Assembly (NCBI GenBank): GCA_022885665.1
Contig: JAGQDJ010000057.1
Span: 124,001 to 188,000, forward strand
Reading direction: 5' to 3'
DNA from: Triops longicaudatus
Lineage: Eukaryota; Arthropoda; Branchiopoda; Notostraca; Triopsidae
DNA length: 64,000 bases
The position numbers and the translations under genes were made by a program. The notes under the pieces are model-generated. The model made no database searches. It saw only the letters and a program-made list of their open reading frames with translations, and was not told where the DNA came from. Shown here in pieces: positions 50,143-59,997 of this stretch; positions within the stretch are counted from its first letter, which is position 1, and each line of letters begins with the position of its first letter.

Positions 50143-50293
50143 AGTATTGTCAGGGCCGGAATAAGTCTTTACGGGCCCCTAGGCTGACGTATCCGCGCTG
50201 AGAAAGAGTACTTTTTTGACGGGCCCCGCCACACCACGGGCCCCTAAGCTGCAGCCTACTTAGCCTCTATTATAATCCGGCCCTGAGTATTGT
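50143..50293. mobile_element. 135-bp hAT MITE with perfect 8-bp target duplication
   Basis: The element spans 50151-50285, with inverted ends CAGGGCCGGA and TCCGGCCCTG. It is flanked by identical 8-bp copies of agtattgt at 50143-50150 and 50286-50293. An 8-bp duplication and CAGGG ends are the hAT hallmarks. The interior has a repeated cgggcccctargctg word and no coding capacity. The intact duplication suggests a fairly recent insertion. Confidence 0.9.
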
Positions 50294-50299
50294 TCAAAC

Positions 50300-53200
50300 T
50301 TAGTCACAGGTCAGGTTGCTTTGAGATAGCTTGCTAATATAAATATGGGCAGAGCTTCTAGTTCTAGAACTGAATGATGCTTTGACACCTTACTGGGTAT
50401 AAGCTTGATAAGGCTTCCCCACAAAGTTGAAATCGTTTGCTGCTGGGTTTGTCACTGTGTTAGTCTTGTAGTTTATTCACGCGAGCTAAATTATAAAGTC
50501 AACCAGTAGACGGATTCCCGTTTCTATAATTTTTATATTCCTTTTTCCAGCTACTTCTCCGTTTTATTTGATAAAACGGTTTCTTCAAAGTTCATTTCAG
50601 TGGTTTACTTACTGAATTAAACTCAATTTTAATAGGATGTCGAAGAAGGTAACTCGAATTCTTCAAGCTTTACTGCTGCAGTATTTTCTTGTAAGTTCTC
50701 GATATTATGACACACGTATGTATTTAATTAAGAAACGAGCTTTAGCCGTTAGATCTACTGCAAACTTCGTTTGCATTTTTTTAATGAGTGGTGTTGTTCC
50801 GAATTATTTTTCTTAGCTGGCTCTATCCTGGCGAATCTGATACTATTACTGCAGCCAAAAGGTACAATACACGCGTTAACATCCTTAGAAAGAAATTGGC
50901 TTAGAAATAATCGTTTGCTTTGTGTAAGTTTCGAGAAGTTGGTGGTGGTCTAATGTATATTTTGAATCACTCAAGAAAAGACTTCGGACTCTCCGTGGGA
51001 AGGAGGGCTGCCTTAACGCATGGGCCAATTGGGCCCGGCTCAGGGACCCGTGAGCGTATGGGGCCCCATACCGGTGTAGTTTATACTACAAGTGTTAAAG
51101 GATGTTTTCGTTAGGTTTGACGAATTGACTATGTGGTCTTTTTAAATTGAAAAATAGTTTAGAATAATTTGTAATCTCTTTCTACAATAAGTTATGAGAC
51201 CTTGTGAACAAGCAGTTAACAGATTGTTCTCTGGTTTTCTGTTGTTATTCGAAAGTCCAGTATTAATATGTGGTATGAATCTAACAGAGTAACAGTGTAA
51301 AGCGATGTACTTTTCGGTTGTCACCACTCCTCAATTTGCTTCTTCTAGAAGTGCTTCCAGTGGGTAAAAACTGCACCAAAGTAAGGAAAAAAACATTCTT
51401 GAACTTAGTCTCTACCTACTTAACCGGACTTGAATGACCTAACCTAACCAGCAAAAACTTAACTGCCTATTTTTGCATTAACTTTCCACAGCTTGTATAT
51501 GCACGGGGTGTTTTAGATTAAGTAAAATTAAAACAAGTAAGTTAAATTAGGTTAGGTTCGATTAGGATATGGGTAACAAACAAATCGAGGTGGGAGGTGA
51601 CCGAAAAATAAACAAAGCGTTTTTTTTTTATTACGAAATAACTTCTCAATCGCGATTAATAGGCATCTTACTCGAAAAAGAAAAGAAATCTACTTTTCTT
51701 CTATAAGAATGCAAAGCAGCTTGCGAAAATTTTACTCCATAGCGGAGTGCGTAACACAAAGAACTTACTTTTGCACCCCTACAAGAAAATTTCGATTACT
51801 TTACTATTTTTCTGGAATATGTTAATTTATAATAACAAGATCTTGAGTAGTTTTCGTCCTTTGCTTCGGCTTTGTATTATCAGCTATAACGCGGTGCTTC
51901 TCGATATTAGTTAATGTTCCGTACTAAATACGGGAAGGGCTTTTGCTTCGTTACGTTATGCATGATTAATTGATTAAAGGTTTGCATTTCTTTCGTTTCA
52001 ATTTGTGCAATCATTTATTTGAAACATTTGCTAAAAATTCCGTGTTTCACTGTCAACAAGAATGAATTTTTTAACTCCACATTTCATTGTTAGCAAAAAT
52101 GAATTTTTGTATCCTCCTAGCCCACAACATGAACATTCACTGTTGTCCAACAATTAATATTTAGCTCCCCATGAGTTATTCTGCTGAGCTAGCCAGCATT
52201 CACTCTCCGTCCCTTTTACCCGATAGACGTTTGTCTCCCAGCCAAAATTCCATTGTGCTGCAGTGCCCAACATAGTCTTGCTTTCTTTGCAAAAATTGAG
52301 TGAATCATTTTTATGTATTGACATTAGCCCTTCATATTTCGTTCTGTCCCCTTTACCGTTTTGCCCCCAAACAGCCCCGGGCTTGACCTGTCCAGCCAAA
52401 TTACCCAAAATTGAATAAAACTCGTTCGAATTTTTATAATGGATCCCATATTAAGAAAAGGAAAAATTAATTTTTCTTAGAATTTGGTGCTGGAAACATC
52501 TTCGGTCCGAAAGACTGAAATACTAAACCAATCACTGTCTTATCGGCTAATTTGATTGCACTTGTGTCTTTTTCCGTTTAAAGCTACGAGTTACTAATCC
52601 AAGAATAAGGAGCAATAATTTAACAGTGAGTTATTGACAGTAAAGTTATGCATACTACAACGCAGATTTTGTCAACCCCGATTATAAAAAATCTTAGTTT
52701 AGTCATTCGCCTAGATGAACGTTTTTTCGTCGTCAACAATCAGATTTCTTATTGATTTTGAATGCTTGGTTAATTGTACTGTGCGTAAAGCCCCGCTTAA
52801 GAAACATTTGGTATAAAATTCACTTTAATTTCGATTGTTGTGCTCCACTTTATTTTCCCAAAATTTTTCTAACGCAATAAACAAATTTATTCGATTTTGT
52901 CGGCTATCTGACTTGTTAACACAACCGCCGTCTCCAACCAATTGATATTCGGTGTTCTGTTGTATTCTAAAATTTAGTGCTCAGCGTCAAAATATTTTGC
53001 AAAATATTCGTGGTAAGTTTTCAATAAACGAATAAAATTATTAAGTTTTAGAAAATAATTATGTTCAGAAAATAGATTAATATGCATGGAAGAATTTTCG
53101 ACTCTCCCCATAAAAAAGCTGAAATGTGAGTGTTTGAACGTTTCTAACAAATTTGTGAAAAACATTAGAAATTTCTTGACCATATTGATTAGATATTAGG

Positions 53201-54820
53201 ATTCAAAACTGTATTGCTAGGAATTTATGACTAAATTCGGTTTTTGAAAAATCACTTGAGCCAAGCGTACGATCCTTGGGAAAGTTATAGCGTAGCCTTA
53301 AACTTGATTTTTCTTTTGTGTTCAGAGTTCTGTTACATTGGATAATTGAGAGGTTTTTTGCTCGTTGATTTCGAGCAAGAGGGGAAATCATTGAGAAGCG
53401 CCAACAGATATCAATAACTCGTCGGGTGTAAAATTCGATTCTATAGCAAATAGAAATTCCAGCCTTTGAAAATTCCTACTGAATGAATTATAAAGAGTAC
53501 TGATTACTCTGATCTACACACATATCAAAAGATTGCCATACAATGTGAAATAAACAGTTCGTTGCTGTTTGAAATAAAATGGGTCCGTAAAGAGTACTGG
53601 TTTGCAAAGTTTTCTTTGGTTGCATTTTTAGCGCAGTGCAGCATAGGATTAAGTTCGAGGGTGCTCTTGATTCCTCTTTATCCATTAAGGGAAGTGTTCC
53701 TTAGTTGCTATCAAAGTCGAATGGTTTGCTGCATACGATACAAAAGTCTGTTGTGTTTTCCCGTAAGGAAATTGAGCCAAGAAATACAGGCTTTTTCGCT
53801 GTCCATATCACCGGAATGGTGCGAAACGAGGCCAGAATTGACGTATTTGTGACGCTATGTATTCATGTCTGCCTCAGGCAATGATCGCGCCTTCAAAGCG
53901 TATCCCCCCAAGCCCCTTAGGAATGTATGTCAGAATATGTAAATTTATGAGTGAACATATTAGCGCGAATGTTGGTATGATCGTGAATACTTGACTATAC
54001 TAATAAATGGTAATCATGATATGTGAGTTTTCGACGCAAATAAGTGATCTCATTTTTTCTTTTCTTCGTGCTCTTAACATTTCTTTTTTTTTTCTTCTTT
54101 TTCCTTCTATGTATTTTGTTTGTCACATACACAGCTTTGTAGTCAACAAAGGCGACAATGAGCTTTGCTTACGCCGAGACTGGTACAAAAAAAAAATATC
54201 TTCACAAAACTTACAAGTTAAATTTCTTGAATATATATCTGGGCCTAACCTAATTAAAACAAACAAAACTGGCCTAACTTTTACATGGAGTTTCCTATGG
54301 TTTGCATATAGTCACGCCGGGGTTAAATGCGTTAATTTTTGTTAAAATAAGTTAAATTAGGTTAGGTTTTGTTAGGTGAAGACGGGAAAACGAGGAGTCG
54401 AGGTGGGGGTTTAACCGCAAAGTACCGTGCACTGTTGCAGCGAAAGAAATTAGAGCAGACGCATTTCTCACGTCTGCGTATACCGTATTTTCAAGTCACT
54501 CGTTTTCGAAAGCCAAGTACTTTGTGACTAAGTGAATTTATGACAAAGAAAGCATGCTGACACGTTTTTATGAGCAGTTTACAAGTTAGCTGAATGCTAA
54601 CGAGAAGTCAAACTTTCCAGTTGGTGTTCAAGGTTTAATAATACTGCAGTAACCTTGTATTTCTTCATCAGTGAAACAACAAGAAAGCTTTTTGCAGGAG
54701 TAAAAATATTAATAAGAAAAACAATAGTATCAATGATACAAGTGAATTAGTCATGCAAACGTATGCAAGAGGAACTAAATACAACTACTAATAATGCTGG
54801 TAGAAAACGTCTTGTTCGAA
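50300..54820. other. Intergenic DNA, no gene recognised
   Basis: AT-rich. Includes a GC-rich patch (51005-51070: gggccaattgggcccgg, ggggccccat), small CCTAA/TTAGG-type patches at 51435-51455 and 51535-51565, and another at 54340-54380. Frames are short and unconvincing. Confidence 0.35.
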
Positions 54821-54826
54821 AAGATA

Positions 54827-56179
54827 TTACTGTGAAGTACAGTTCAGCTCCGCTTTGCTGTGAAAATCTACACTCTTACATGTGGTTTGTAGCATAACAA
54901 TGACATAAGTCACTATCAGACTAGTCATCGAGAGTATCGTGGTCGTATTAACTGTAAACAAACCCAGTGGATTTGGTGACCATTTATCAAGCCGAACATG
55001 ATAGAGAAAATCTCGCAGTAATGTCTTCATTTCTACAGAAATCTCATCTCGGTATTCGTGCACAACATCACTAACTGTTGTCTCCAACGATTCAACTTGC
55101 TTCGGTAAGCTGCTGCACAAGTTTGATATAGTCATCGTTTTGCCCACGAACCACACAATAATGAAACATGGCGCAAGAAACAGTTCAAAATAAAAGTCTT
55201 CGTGTTTTTCTATACAATGACGTAGAACTGAAACAAAAATGTAGGAATCACAACAGCTGGCAATAAAGGACAACGCAAAGCTAAAGAAAAGTATTGGGTC
55301 AAAGAGTTTTGCTGCTTTTTCTACAAGAATATGCAGTTCTTCGTAAGAGACCCATAGTTGATTCACAGTATCGTCCATTGACAGTACTGTCAAATCAGCA
55401 GGAAATTCTTGCACGTCTTTCGGGGATACTCGAACGCCATCTGACGGGAAGAAATCGCGTCCCATGTCCAAATAATCTTTTGCTTGCGTTTGCTTCGTAA
55501 AACTCTTGAAATCTGACAAAAATATTTTCTCGATTTTGACCAGCGTGCAAGTTAAATGACGGTAAGTATAACTAGCAAATAATTCACCAAAGAAGGTAAG
55601 TAATATTGCCTGAAAAATGATAAAGATATTTAACACGTAAAATGGATAAAAAATGTCCGAGCTAAACTTCCATGTCTGAAATTGCTTAGGCACAAGCTGA
55701 CGAGTATTTAGCTGCCCGTGAGCGCGATCCACAGTCAAGGGTAAAGTAATAAAACAAAGCACTAAACTGAGATAGCGAAGATACTTTAATGGAGGCGTCT
55801 GCAATTTCAATTTAACGTTCAAAGATGCTTCCAGAATTCGCCACTGCTCTAGGAAATCTTTAATAGCGCTGCGCTTCAGAGTGAAGGTTAGGAACGTAAT
55901 AATTCCCCAATGAAACCAAAGCTGATTCAAGATAATGTCAACAAGTTTTTTCAGCGTCACTTTTGGGTCAAAACCGCCTTTAACTAGGCAGAATAAGCCA
56001 ATGGTGCATGACGCAAATAATCCAAAGCCAGTAATTGTCACTGGTATGAAATGAAGTGTGCGAAGAATTCTGTTGGAATGTAAACGCGTTCCTAGCGGCA
56101 GCAATCCACCTGTTACGAACGTTAACGTTGCAACGGGAGAGATTACCGTCTTGAAAGGCGAATATCCAGTAGATTCCAT
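54827..56179 (-). CDS. Gustatory receptor family protein (7tm_7), uninterrupted frame
   Basis: Chemoreceptor expected in the plasma membrane of sensory neurons, probably an odd-topology seven-helix ligand-gated cation channel as known for insect GR/OR proteins. 450 residues. The C-terminus has the GR signature region, LSMTSLIVTYVIVMLQ, matching the TYxxxxxQ motif (usually followed by F, here T). Several hydrophobic segments run through the protein, with the FGELFASYTYRHL segment shared with the paralogue at 59998. I chose the ATG at 56179 rather than 56239 because MESTGYSPFKT aligns with the starts of the two paralogues (MTARSYTIPLK and MDAEKYTIPLL) and both share LL-P-(W/L)-(D/G) about 20 residues later. 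No intron. Ligand unknown. Confidence 0.9.
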   Translation of the reverse strand: MESTGYSPFKTVISPVATLTFVTGGLLPLGTRLHSNRILRTLHFIPVTITGFGLFASCTIGLFCLVKGGFDPKVTLKKLVDIILNQLWFHWGIITFLTFTLKRSAIKDFLEQWRILEASLNVKLKLQTPPLKYLRYLSLVLCFITLPLTVDRAHGQLNTRQLVPKQFQTWKFSSDIFYPFYVLNIFIIFQAILLTFFGELFASYTYRHLTCTLVKIEKIFLSDFKSFTKQTQAKDYLDMGRDFFPSDGVRVSPKDVQEFPADLTVLSMDDTVNQLWVSYEELHILVEKAAKLFDPILFFSFALSFIASCCDSYIFVSVLRHCIEKHEDFYFELFLAPCFIIVWFVGKTMTISNLCSSLPKQVESLETTVSDVVHEYRDEISVEMKTLLRDFLYHVRLDKWSPNPLGLFTVNTTTILSMTSLIVTYVIVMLQTTCKSVDFHSKAELNCTSQ

Positions 56180-56239
56180 TTCTGCCGGGTAGTAGGAAAG
56201 TACTAAGTACTGGCTTAGCTGGCAACATGCCTTTTTCAT

Positions 56240-56610
56240 GGAGTTGTGCTACATGAGCATGTCCAATACAACAAAATCAATAGCCTAAGTCTTTGAAAGG
56301 TTATATTCGAGTCGAGTCGGTCGCTATGACACGGGTGGGCTTTGGTAAAATGCGTTTACTTCTCGATATACTGCGAATTTTCGAAAAAGACTTAAAACTG
56401 ATAAAAGACTTGTATTTATTATTATTATTATTAGTACAATAATAATAAGGGGAAAAAAACTACACAGAGAGTCAGTCGGGGTTTTGAACCAGAAAAGTAC
56501 CGAGTGCCTTCCCTTAGCATTGTACGTAAAAACAATACATGTGTTCAAAATCGCTGCTTGCTCGACTCGACTGAAGTTCGGAAGTCGAGTCTTTTTTAAG
56601 TGTAACATGA
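56240..56610. other. Spacer upstream of the minus-strand gustatory receptor
   Basis: Contains a short (att)n run at 56414-56430 followed by aataataa. It should include the receptor promoter. No TATA box seen. Confidence 0.35.
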
Positions 56611-56615
56611 GGTGT

Positions 56616-56710
56616 GTAGTTGGCAGCGTCATCAAAGACCACGTCTTCTGGCTCGGACTCTTGCCTGGGTGGGGTTGACTGCCCTGCTACTTTTTCTTTG
56701 GCAGCTGAGG
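56616..56710 (-). repeat. Inverted duplication, arm 1
   Basis: 95 bases matching the complement of 57330-57424 at 93 of 95 positions without gaps. In minus sense one frame reads EKVAGQSTPPRQESEPEDV. Confidence 0.93.
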
Positions 56711-57417
56711 CACTCTCAGCGGCAAAGGCTGAGGAAGGCAATGCATGGGTGCCATTGTCTCTTGCGTTAGTTTGAACGGGCGGGGAACAAAAGTGTTCGG
56801 GGGCGAGTCTAACCAAACAGTCCACTTTTGCTTGCGCTCCAAGACGCCATTGGGATCAAAGTTGTCGTCATACATGACAAGACGATGAAGTCTACGAACA
56901 CGAAAAATTGTAATGAGAATTTGAAATAATTGTAATATGTAACGATAATGAAAGAAAAGGCGTTTTGCTATTACCTGTATGAAGCCAGTTTCATAATCTG
57001 GCCACTTTGTACGCAATCGATTACAAATTTGATGGAGTATACTTCTTCAAAGCAAGGATAGATTTCTCTAATTAACCCGTGGCCTAAAGGGATGGTAAAA
57101 TCTCCCTGCTTTTCAAGAACTACGCCTCCATGAGCCTGAAATATGAGAATAAAAAAACGTTATTGTTGTGTGCAAATATCACAGTAAATAATCTCATGTA
57201 CAATTATGGTTCTAGCATTAAACTTATCTGTGAGGGTGCTTACCTTCACTAGCTCGGTAATCCGCTGTTTCTCCTGTTTTACGACACAAAAATTATTGCC
57301 CTCTGAAGTGTTTGAAGAATCACCTAGTCCCTCAGCTGCCACAGAAAAAGTAGCAGGGCAGTCAACCCCACCCAGGCAAGAGTCCGAGCCAGAAGACGTG
57401 GCCTTTGATGACGCTGC
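56687..57417 (-). pseudogene. BRCT-domain gene exons, RAP1/TERF2IP-like, disrupted or incomplete
   Basis: Three minus exons splice in phase. Exon a ends at 57244 (...NNFCVVKQEKQRITELVK|gtaagc), with either an open frame from 57417 or a strong acceptor in arm 2 (tttttctgtggcag|CTGAGG). Exon b is 57135-56975 (AHGGVVLEKQGDF...SIKFVIDCVQSGQIMKLASY). Exon c starts at 56891 (RLHRLVMYDDNFDPNG...). Together they give one BRCT fold: FxxV strand, helix, AHGGVV turn, and the I-D-C-V-x-x-G-x-(x)4-L-x-x-Y-R-L segment seen in RAP1-type BRCTs, which mediate protein contacts at telomeres. The frame then meets a TAG at about 56687. An overlapping second frame continues as an acidic Ser/Pro linker, so a frameshift or an unseen intron is likely. 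No ATG start found. A live gene with unresolved exons is possible. Confidence 0.5.
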
Positions 57418-57424
57418 CAACTAC
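57330..57424 (+). repeat. Inverted duplication, arm 2
   Basis: Partner of 56616-56710; 93 of 95 bases identical in inverted orientation, spacer 619 bases. In minus sense this arm contains the pyrimidine tract and acceptor before BRCT exon a. In plus sense it reads EKVAGQSTPPRQESEPEDV, as arm 1 does in minus sense. Confidence 0.93.
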
Positions 57425-57439
57425 CCCCGAACAGGTGCA

Positions 57440-57980
57440 ACGTGGCACCGTTCAAGTTGTCATTGTACGGAAACCATTATTTTCCGGCAAGTACAAACTT
57501 CAAGCTTGAGCTTTTACTTACGTCAAAAAGCTCCAGCTCGTAGTCTGTACTTTTCGGAAAATACTGACACCAGTGCAGATGAAGCACTTCCTTCTTAAGT
57601 AAGCGACATGTTATTGATATTCTAGTTTAGATGGTGTTCATAGCTACCCCGCATCTTTGAACGCTTAGAACAAAACTGTATTACAAGACAACGGTATACA
57701 ATGTGAATAAAAGGTTTTTCTTTGGATTACATATTATAGAGTATTCAATACGCCTGACCAGGTTTTTTGTTTGACTTGCTTTAATTGCAGTAAAAACATG
57801 AAAAAAATGAAAGTATCAAAAGAGAAAAGCGGTGAGATCCCGGCTAAACGTTGGTTTTATCTCTCATCCACGCTTTTCGCTACCCGTCGCACGTTTCACT
57901 CTTTCGTTCATGCTCTGTGTTGCCTTTTCTTGTTCTTTTCTGTTTTGCTGAATTTTGGGGCTGATTTTTTTCCTTTTCAG
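57440..57980. other. Spacer between BRCT exons and transposase remnant
   Basis: Minus-sense block 57600-57525 reads KKEVLHLHWCQYFPKSTDYE and ends at a consensus donor (TTTGAC|gtaagt), so it may be another exon of the BRCT gene or of an unknown gene. An AATAAA lies on plus at about 57706-57711. Confidence 0.3.
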
Positions 57981-57986
57981 GAGCAG

Positions 57987-59229
57987 CTAACGACATCCCC
58001 GCAGAGTAGTGCGACTTGGTCCGTTCCTCGGCACTTGCTCAGCCCTGCCGAATCTTCTCTCCTGCAAATATTTAACGAAAGCTGTATTAGCTAGTGATTG
58101 AAGCTCATCCAAAGGCCTTCGAGAGGGAATCTTGCTCAGGCACCTTTCTTCATCCAAACAAGCATTGAATTCGGAGCGCAGATTATTCTTGGCGACGTCT
58201 TCGAGCTCCGCCCGGAGTTTCTTTAGTAATTATGTGAAGACATCTTTTCGAAAGTCTCCCTCTTTTGCGTTAAAAACTAATAGTTTTCCTAGACTCTTCT
58301 CCAAGCTTTCTTCATAGGAGCAAAAAAGACATCCAAAGATTGCAGCATATGGGTGCAATTTGCTGGGAGTCAGATAAAGGCAATATTTTCTGATTTGTAA
58401 CCTGAATTGCTCTGTCATTGAAATGAGCACACAGTTGATCACCTATTATCACCTTTCTTCCCGGAAGGTTATCTATCTAAGGCAGGGGGTGAGTTACAAA
58501 CCAGTCGTCAAAGACATATCCTTCGAACCACACTGACTTGGAGGTGTTATACCTGGTTCCCCTTGCTTCCATTGCGCATATAAGGCTGCATCTTTTTGAC
58601 AGACGTACGACGAAAATAATGTTCCGTTAGTAGATCAAGTCACCATAAGAGACACGGCCGCCTTCGATTCAGTCATGGCTCTTTCTGGATATTTTGCACC
58701 CCTTTTGAATATAAGCATCCTGCGGCCGAGTCGTCACTCAACATGATTTCGTCGTAATTAATTATGTTGCATGGAAGGACTCCCTGAATTGTTTCCTTGG
58801 CGTTGTGGGAATATTCTTTCAGAGCACACAGTGTCACTCCTGCTTTCTACTTGGACAAGTTCTGACAGAAGCACTGAAGGCTTACTGGCGTGTCTGCTCA
58901 AGAAGGCATCGTTCCAATCTCTCCTTGGCATATTATTTTTAAACGATGGGACGATCTTGCTAATACTGTTCAGGTACGAAGCAGTAACCCACTGAAGGTC
59001 TCGTTTGTCGAACGAGAATCCAAAGTCAGCCGCAACACATTTTCATGCAGAGTGGTCAGGCAAAAAGGGTGCTCAACTCGCCCATTATGATTATCGCTGA
59101 TTTTGTTAGTTTCTGAAAGTTTCTGGAAGAACAGCCGGCCGATAATTCGTTTCGTGCTTCGTCTAGAACATGTTGACCGTAGGCCACATAAGTCCTTGCA
59201 CTAGGACGTCTCATGTACTTGCGAGGCAT
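57987..59229 (-). mobile_element. Decayed DDE_1 transposase (pogo/Tigger-like)
   Basis: Remnant of a pogo/Tigger-type DNA transposase with parts in the right order on minus. Near 59229: MPRKYMRRPSARTY, as at the start of the N-terminal helix-turn-helix. Near 58770: NIINYDEIMLSDD, the first catalytic Asp region. Near 58540: SVWFEGYVFDDWF. Near 58460: LPGRKVIIGDQLCAHF, the second catalytic Asp region, with GDQ where GDN is usual. Near 58340: QQIAPICCNLW, the region before the third acidic residue. Near 58200-58000: KNNLRSEF and a C-terminal helix ending at a stop (57987). Pieces lie in different frames and are broken by several stops and frameshifts, so the copy is dead. Terminal repeats were not identified. 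Confidence 0.75.
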
Positions 59230-59299
59230 CCGTTTCCCTAAAGAAATAGTCCCCCGAAACTTAGAATGCGGAAATTTGGCAAAAACGTCTTCTAACAAT

Positions 59300-59990
59300 G
59301 TTTTCCTGCAATAGCTTTTAAACTATTAAAAAAGACAGTATAATTGCTAGAATATTAGGTCGTAGACCATGTTCAGCGTAACCCAGAAAAAGTCCAAGTT
59401 GGCGGGGATACTAAAACCTGTTAAAAATAATAAAACTTGTTAAAAAAGCCGTACGCTTTCAATCGGCTGTTGGTGCGAAATGTGTCAAGACAAAGGGTCT
59501 ATTATATTTTGCTAAGAAAGCTTATTCATCACTTAAACTAATGACACGTACACTGTTGCGTTGCGTCATTTAGTTGAGGAGCAGTAGATCGCCTACGGTT
59601 TCCCATCAAGTGTACAATTTCACCCCGCGTGTTTAAAATAATACCGTTTGACTGTAAACGTGTCTATTATTTCGCTATTGCCCGTTATAACACGTTAAAT
59701 AAGTCTATTACGTTATTTCTGTTTATGTACAAGGAATCAAATGAAAAAATTGCCTGTTTTCTTTTCCTGTTATGCAAATATTATTCTACAATTCATGCAG
59801 AGTACATTGCTACCACTCTTGCAAAAGGGGGTGAAGTTTATCTAGTCACTAATTGTTAAATTGCATTACTTTAATTTACCATAAGGTGTTGTATCGATCA
59901 TAAAGCCGTTTGCACATGCTCTTTTCACTGAAATTCTCTTTCTGCGGCACAAATTTGTCGGCTTTTACTGTAAACTAAGCTCCTGAAAGT
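59300..59990. other. Spacer upstream of the plus-strand gustatory receptor
   Basis: AT-rich. 59665-59745 is related to 47350-47425. No TATA box could be fixed; the receptor promoter should lie near its right end. Confidence 0.35.
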
Positions 59991-59997
59991 AACGGAC

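Noticed and set aside
56180..56239. Upstream ATG of the minus-strand gustatory receptor
   Set aside because: The paralogues align at the ATG at 56179; the extra 20 residues have no counterpart.
57206..57598. 130-codon plus-strand frame including inverted arm 2
   Set aside because: Only the 95-bp arm has any counterpart; the rest shows no domain, and the minus-strand BRCT exons explain part of the region better.
57771..59090. Several plus-strand frames of 60-107 codons
   Set aside because: Antisense to the decayed minus-strand transposase.
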